Shown here: piece by piece, positions 7,021 through 10,873 of the stretch | Layout of the letters: each line of letters begins with the position of its first letter | How positions within the stretch are numbered: position 1 is the first letter of the stretch | DNA from: Bacteroidota bacterium | GTDB lineage: Bacteria > Bacteroidota > Ignavibacteria > Ignavibacteriales > Melioribacteraceae | NCBI GenBank assembly: GCA_023381535.1 | Contig: JAMCSN010000243.1 | Location: forward strand, 1 to 10,873 | Reading direction: 5' to 3' | Length of the DNA stretch: 10,873 bases | The notes under the pieces: model-generated | Seen by the model: the letters and a program-made list of their open reading frames with translations, nothing else | What the model was told of the DNA's origin: nothing | Database searches by the model: none | Translations under genes and position numbers: made by a program

Positions 7021-8913
7021 TTATTCTTCCAGTGTAGAAATATTTCCTGGATCTTGCCCTAATGCTCTTGCCTTCAGCACGCGTCTCATGATTTTACCGG
7101 AACGGGTTTTCGGCAATGAATCGACAAACTCAATATGTTCCGGCTTGGCGATTGGTCCCACTTCATGGCTGACATGCTGCCTGAGTTCTTCTATCAACTG
7201 TGGATTTTTTTCAACGCCTGCTTTCAGAATTACATAAGAATAAATTGCGTTACCTTTCACCTCATGCGGTAATCCAATCGCTGCGGCTTCCGCAACGGAA
7301 TGATGACTGACTAACGCGCTTTCAATTTCTGCGGTACCCAAACGGTAACCGGAAACTTTTATAACATCATCAACTCTTCCGATAATCCAGAAATAACCGT
7401 CTTCATCTTTTCTTGCGCTGTCTCCAGTAAGATAAAAGCCGGGGTATTTACTCCAATATTGATCAACGTAACGATCCGGGTCTTTCCAAACGGTTCTTAT
7501 CATTGCCGGCCACGGAGTTTTAATAACTAAGAAACCTTCTTCATTCGGTTTAACCGGTTCGCCGGATTCATCAACAACATCCATTTCAATTCCGAAGAAT
7601 GGTCTCGTACCCGAACCCGGTTTGAGCGCAACAGACGGTGTTGGTGTTATCATAAACATTCCCGTTTCGGTTTGCCACCATGTATCCATGATCGGACATT
7701 TTTCTTTTCCGACAACTCTATGATACCATTTCCAAGCTTCAGGATTTATCGGTTCACCTACCGAACCGAGAATTCGAAGTGAAGACAAATCATGACGATT
7801 TACCCACGCTTCTCCAAATCGCATCAATCCTCTTATTGCAGTTGGCGCAGTGTAAAGAATATTGATTCCATATTTTTCAATCATCAGCCACCAGCGGTTC
7901 GGATAAGGAAAATTCGGCGCACCTTCGTACATAAACGAAGTCGTTCCGTTCAATAACGGTCCGTACACAATGTAACTGTGACCGGTGATCCATCCCGGGT
8001 CTGCAGCGCACCAATACCTATCTTCTTCATGAATATCAAAAACATATTTGAGAGTCGCATAAGTGCCAACCATATATCCGCCGTGGGTGTGAAGAATAGC
8101 TTTCGGTTTGCCTGTTGTTCCCGAAGTGTAAAGAATGAATAACGGATCCTCAGCGTCAACTTGTTCTAGCGCGCAATTTTGTGTTGCTACCGGAAGATTC
8201 ATCAATTCATGATACCACATGTCGCGCCCCTGTTCCATATTTATTTCTTGTCCGGTTCTTTTTACAACAAGAACATGCTCAACTGTACCGCATCTCTGTA
8301 ACGCTTCATCGGCAATTTGTTTGAGCGGAACAATTTTGCCGCGCTGATATGCGCCGTCTGCTACAATTAAAACTTTGGAATTACTGTCTTCAATTCTTTC
8401 GCTGAGCGATTCTACCGAGAAGCCGCCGTAAACCACGGAGTGAATTGCGCCGATCCTTGCGCAAGCGAGCATAGCAATAACAATTTCCGGTATGCGTCCC
8501 ATGTAAATTGTTACACGGTCGCCTTTATTCACTCCCATACTTTTTAGGACGTTTGCGAACTTGCAAGTCTCACGGTGAAGTGCAAAGTAAGACATCGTTT
8601 TGCCCTCGCCGTTTTCACCTTCCCAAATTAGCGCGAGTTTATTTCTGCGGAAAGTTTTTATGTGAGCATCGAGACAATTGTAAACGATATTTGTTTTAGC
8701 GCCGGTAAACCATTTATAGAACGGCTTCTTCGAGTCATCAATTACTTTATCCCACTTCTTGAACCAATGAAGTTCGTTGGCAATCTCCTCCCAGAAACCG
8801 GCATAATCTTTCTTGGCGCGCTTATCGGTTTCTTCCCAATTCTTTATATGTGCTTTTTCAATGACTTCTTTGGATGGATAATAAACTTCTCCGCTAAGTT
8901 TCTGAGAGGGCAT
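7021..8913 (-). CDS. acsA: Acetyl-CoA synthetase (AMP-forming)
   Basis: A 630-residue cytoplasmic enzyme converting acetate, ATP and CoA to acetyl-CoA, AMP and pyrophosphate through acetyl-AMP. Nearly full family length (E. coli Acs is 652). The N-terminal ACS domain is about 25-80 (DYAGFWEEIANELHWFKKWDKV). The ATP-binding loop YTSGTTGKPKA is at 262-272, GWITGHSYIVYGPL at 307-320, SVGEPINPEAW at 384-394 and DTWWQTETG at 410-418; the second Trp (413) matches the Trp that restricts the acyl pocket to acetate in Salmonella Acs. The hinge region is YLTGDSARKDEDGYFWIIGRVDDVIKVSGYRLG (494-526), and the C-terminal PKTRSGKIMRR at 601-611 carries the catalytic Lys607, the lysine inactivated by acetylation in Acs homologues. 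After TETG this protein has Met where E. coli Acs has Gly, a common variant rather than a defect. The start is supported by AGGAG (8924-8920) six bases upstream. It is divergent from the small-protein/receptor unit at right and 79 bases upstream of the first receptor gene on the same strand. Acs sometimes handles propionate, but acetate is the best call. Confidence 0.95.
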   Translation of the reverse strand: MPSQKLSGEVYYPSKEVIEKAHIKNWEETDKRAKKDYAGFWEEIANELHWFKKWDKVIDDSKKPFYKWFTGAKTNIVYNCLDAHIKTFRRNKLALIWEGENGEGKTMSYFALHRETCKFANVLKSMGVNKGDRVTIYMGRIPEIVIAMLACARIGAIHSVVYGGFSVESLSERIEDSNSKVLIVADGAYQRGKIVPLKQIADEALQRCGTVEHVLVVKRTGQEINMEQGRDMWYHELMNLPVATQNCALEQVDAEDPLFILYTSGTTGKPKAILHTHGGYMVGTYATLKYVFDIHEEDRYWCAADPGWITGHSYIVYGPLLNGTTSFMYEGAPNFPYPNRWWLMIEKYGINILYTAPTAIRGLMRFGEAWVNRHDLSSLRILGSVGEPINPEAWKWYHRVVGKEKCPIMDTWWQTETGMFMITPTPSVALKPGSGTRPFFGIEMDVVDESGEPVKPNEEGFLVIKTPWPAMIRTVWKDPDRYVDQYWSKYPGFYLTGDSARKDEDGYFWIIGRVDDVIKVSGYRLGTAEIESALVSHHSVAEAAAIGLPHEVKGNAIYSYVILKAGVEKNPQLIEELRQHVSHEVGPIAKPEHIEFVDSLPKTRSGKIMRRVLKARALGQDPGNISTLEE

Positions 8914-9060
8914 TGTATTCTCCTAAAATTTATTTGGGAACTTTTTTTGAATACTTTTCGTCATATCAATGAGAATTAAGTTACTTTATCGTATTTTTAA
9001 AATCAATAAATGAACGAATTATTTGAAGCAAACAGAGTATTCTAGTCAGATTTGAACCAT
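8914..9060. promoter_or_regulatory. Divergent intergenic region between acs and the small-protein/receptor operon
   Basis: This AT-rich stretch separates two divergently read genes and must carry the 5' control of acs (minus) and probably of the small-protein/receptor pair (plus). On the minus strand a TTGATT / TAACTT pair with a 17-base spacer could be a sigma-70-like promoter, but the -10 match is poor. On the plus strand nothing clearly fits the Bacteroidota -33 TTTG / -7 TAnnTTTG pattern. No convincing operator palindrome, riboswitch or terminator was seen. The region is inferred from gene layout rather than from a recognised motif. Confidence 0.35.
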
Positions 9061-9414
9061 ATGAGACTCAGCAACAGATACGCAAAACTTTTCACCATTT
9101 TATTCTTTCTGTTCTACAGTTTCTTTACTGTCTTTGCAGTTTTTCATAATCACAACATTAATATTCCCGGTAAAGATTCGGTAGTTATTCATCAGAAAGA
9201 GTCGAGCAATAATGCATTCGATCCGTTTATGGATGGAAATTCTCTTTGTCAATTATACCAGTTCAGCGCTGTAAAGGTTCTTCCCGAGATTGGCGTGGTA
9301 ACAAATTTTGCTCTTCTCAGGATCGAAACAAGAATTCAAATCAAATATGTCAATCAATACTCTGTAAATATTTTTTCTGATCTAAATCTCAGAGCACCGC
9401 CAGCCGTCGCATAA
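9061..9414 (+). CDS. Small exported protein with His motif and RAPPA tail, preceding a TonB receptor
   Basis: A 117-residue protein from the ATG at 9061; a TTG at 9052 would add three residues, and neither start has a good Shine-Dalgarno sequence. Residues about 9-28 are a strongly hydrophobic, Phe-rich signal peptide or membrane anchor, followed at once by HNHN (29-32). A further His (44), a single Cys (63, in SLCQLYQF) and a second moderately hydrophobic part (about 72-88) follow, and the C-terminus is RAPPAVA. Small proteins with a hydrophobic N-terminus, His-x-His, Cys residues and a RAPP/RGPP tail occur next to TonB-dependent receptor genes and resemble the DUF2946-like group, often in metal-related settings. 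That link is tentative because the usual second Cys is missing here. It ends 50 bases before the second receptor's start, on the same strand, so cotranscription is likely. Metal binding is inference from His and Cys placement only. The reading frame is plausible but rests on context and signal-like N-terminus. Confidence 0.6.
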   Translation: MRLSNRYAKLFTILFFLFYSFFTVFAVFHNHNINIPGKDSVVIHQKESSNNAFDPFMDGNSLCQLYQFSAVKVLPEIGVVTNFALLRIETRIQIKYVNQYSVNIFSDLNLRAPPAVA

Positions 9415-9464
9415 TTTAAATCTGAAGTCATCAATTCAAACTATTAATAATTAAGGAAAGAATT

Positions 9465-10873
9465 ATGTCCGGCAAAATTTTTTATACCATTGTACTTGTT
9501 TCGCTTTTTCAATTTGTAACATTCGCGAACACATCGCCGAACGGCAAGACGAGTGATACAAAATCGAAGAAAGGCGAAACAATAAACTTTACAGTCACCG
9601 TTACCGATAAGGATGCCTCGATTCCGTTGCAATCGGTAATTGTAGTAATGAAAAAAAACAATTCCATCATTGCAAAGACTTCCACAAATGCGTTTGGGCG
9701 TGCGCAGTTCAATGATTTGGAAACCGGTTCATACAGCCTCGCCGCTTATTATGTCGGCTACAACGACTTCATTACCAATGTGGACGTAGATGTTCAGCAC
9801 AAAACTTTCGATGTAAAGCTCAGTGAAAAAAATGTTGAGATGAACGAAGTCGTCGTTAAAGGTGATAAAATTAACAAAGTCGCTACTACTATTGATGTTT
9901 CAAACGGTCAACAGGTATTTGAAGGAGCCACTTACCATGCCGCTCCAACTTCTCAAATGTCAACGCTAATCCAGCAAAATCTTGCTGGCGCTGCTCGTGC
10001 GCCAACAGGTGAAGTTCACATCCGAGGTCAGCACGGCGAGTTCACATACTTAGTGGACGGCATTCCAATTCCATTGGGAGTTTTTGGCGGACTGAATGAA
10101 ATAGTTGATCCAAAGGTTATCACCAGAGTTAATTTTTTGACCGGCGGTTTTCCCGCCGAGTACGGAGGACAAATTACGGGTATTATGGATATCCAGAATA
10201 GAGTTCCTACCGGAAAATTTCATCTTGATTTCTCGACTTATGCCGGAAGTTATTTGACATCGAATAATGATTCACTTGGTAGCAGAGTCGGCACACTTAA
10301 AGCATTGAACTCCAACGGACAAAGTCTTTCATTCAGCGATCACATCGGAAAGCTCGGTTATTTTGTTTCAACATCACGACAGGAAACCGATAGAAGAATT
10401 GATCAGCCGGTCCGGCAATTATTTCATGATCATGGTTTCGATTATTTCCTCTACAGCAAATTGGATTATTTGCTAAATGAAAACGACTACGTTACCGCCA
10501 ATCTTAACTTCAGCAGTACTCAAGCTCAAGTACCATACAATCCCTTAGAAAACTTTATGGCGGACAATCAGCACACTTATAATTCGTTTCAGACAATTTC
10601 ATTTTTTCATACGATCAGCGCCGTACCCGATAAAGAGAGCAATCTTTTTATCGGCGCTTTTGCCCGGCAAGGCGGATTAAGATTCCTTCCAAACTTAAAC
10701 GACGATAACAAAGTTTATCTTAACAACGATACAACCCAAAGTTATGTTGTGGATCAGGATAGATCTTTTTCCACGCTCGGCATACGCACAAAATTTGATC
10801 AAAGCATTTCTCATCACTTTAAATATGCAGTCGGATTTAATTACAGCGGCACCGATGGAAAAGAAAAAATGAA
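9465..10873 (+). CDS. Second TonB-dependent receptor with CarboxypepD_reg-like domain, N-terminal part
   Basis: The frame is open from the ATG at 9465 to the right edge, giving 469 codons; the C-terminal barrel is outside the window. The start is supported by AAGGA (9453-9457) seven bases upstream. A signal peptide covers about residues 1-21 (hydrophobic IVLVSLFQFVTFA). A polar linker leads to a carboxypeptidase-regulatory-like domain at about 41-120 (NFTVTVTDKDASIPL, TNAFGRAQFNDLETGSYSL, YYVGYNDF). The plug is about 125-246 (EVHIRGQHGEFTYLVDGIPI, then NFLTGGFPAEYGGQITGIMD), followed by early barrel strands rich in aromatics and Asn/Asp. It is an outer-membrane TonB-energised importer. It differs clearly from the first receptor in the window (plug GQHGEFTYLVDG against GGASNQNLVLIDG), so the two are not recent duplicates and probably take different ligands. 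The small His-containing protein just upstream is its likely operon partner and hints at metal or metal-complex uptake, which is inference only. Confidence 0.88.
   Translation, partial: MSGKIFYTIVLVSLFQFVTFANTSPNGKTSDTKSKKGETINFTVTVTDKDASIPLQSVIVVMKKNNSIIAKTSTNAFGRAQFNDLETGSYSLAAYYVGYNDFITNVDVDVQHKTFDVKLSEKNVEMNEVVVKGDKINKVATTIDVSNGQQVFEGATYHAAPTSQMSTLIQQNLAGAARAPTGEVHIRGQHGEFTYLVDGIPIPLGVFGGLNEIVDPKVITRVNFLTGGFPAEYGGQITGIMDIQNRVPTGKFHLDFSTYAGSYLTSNNDSLGSRVGTLKALNSNGQSLSFSDHIGKLGYFVSTSRQETDRRIDQPVRQLFHDHGFDYFLYSKLDYLLNENDYVTANLNFSSTQAQVPYNPLENFMADNQHTYNSFQTISFFHTISAVPDKESNLFIGAFARQGGLRFLPNLNDDNKVYLNNDTTQSYVVDQDRSFSTLGIRTKFDQSISHHFKYAVGFNYSGTDGKEKM

Noticed and set aside
9444..9712. Minus-strand open frames overlapping the start of the second receptor
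   Set aside because: They lie opposite a well-supported signal peptide and regulatory-like domain with a good ribosome-binding site; no independent support.

Overview
The window looks like chromosomal DNA of a Bacteroidota/Ignavibacteria-type bacterium. The evidence is an AT-leaning composition, two TonB-dependent receptors with N-terminal carboxypeptidase-regulatory-like domains, a DUF4249 lipoprotein, and PEGA/two-component-regulator-propeller lipoproteins. Several genes also lack a clear Shine-Dalgarno sequence. The exact lineage is inference; there is no rRNA, tRNA, CRISPR array, transposase or phage gene in the window.

Layout: (i) 2-415 (+) is the C-terminal end of a citrate lyase alpha subunit (CitF), cut by the window edge. 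(ii) Converging on it is a long minus-strand run, read from right to left: acetyl-CoA synthetase (8913-7021), a 762-residue TonB-dependent receptor (6941-4653), a DUF4249 lipoprotein that overlaps it by 4 bases (4656-3685), two full-length paralogous PEGA + propeller lipoproteins (3660-2191 and 2139-709), and a 71-codon remnant of a third propeller paralogue (668-453). Gaps are 79, -4, 24, 51 and 40 bases, so at least the receptor-to-propeller part is probably one operon. (iii) To the right, divergent from acs, are a small exported His-containing protein (9061-9414) and the first 469 codons of a second TonB-dependent receptor (9465-10873), which runs off the window.

Working model: the first receptor, the DUF4249 lipoprotein and the PEGA-propeller lipoproteins form one outer-membrane unit. 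The receptor is the transport channel, DUF4249 is its lipoprotein partner, and the propellers are envelope-anchored binding or scaffold modules. The substrate cannot be read from sequence. acs supplies acetyl-CoA from acetate and may be only a neighbour.

The most notable points are three. A triplicated propeller gene has one copy collapsed, apparently by deletion. Propeller domains typical of two-component sensors here sit on lipoproteins with PEGA domains and no signalling part. The first 21 bases of the window exactly match, in inverted orientation, 21 bases inside one propeller gene, which points to a rearrangement or an assembly/amplification chimera at the left edge.
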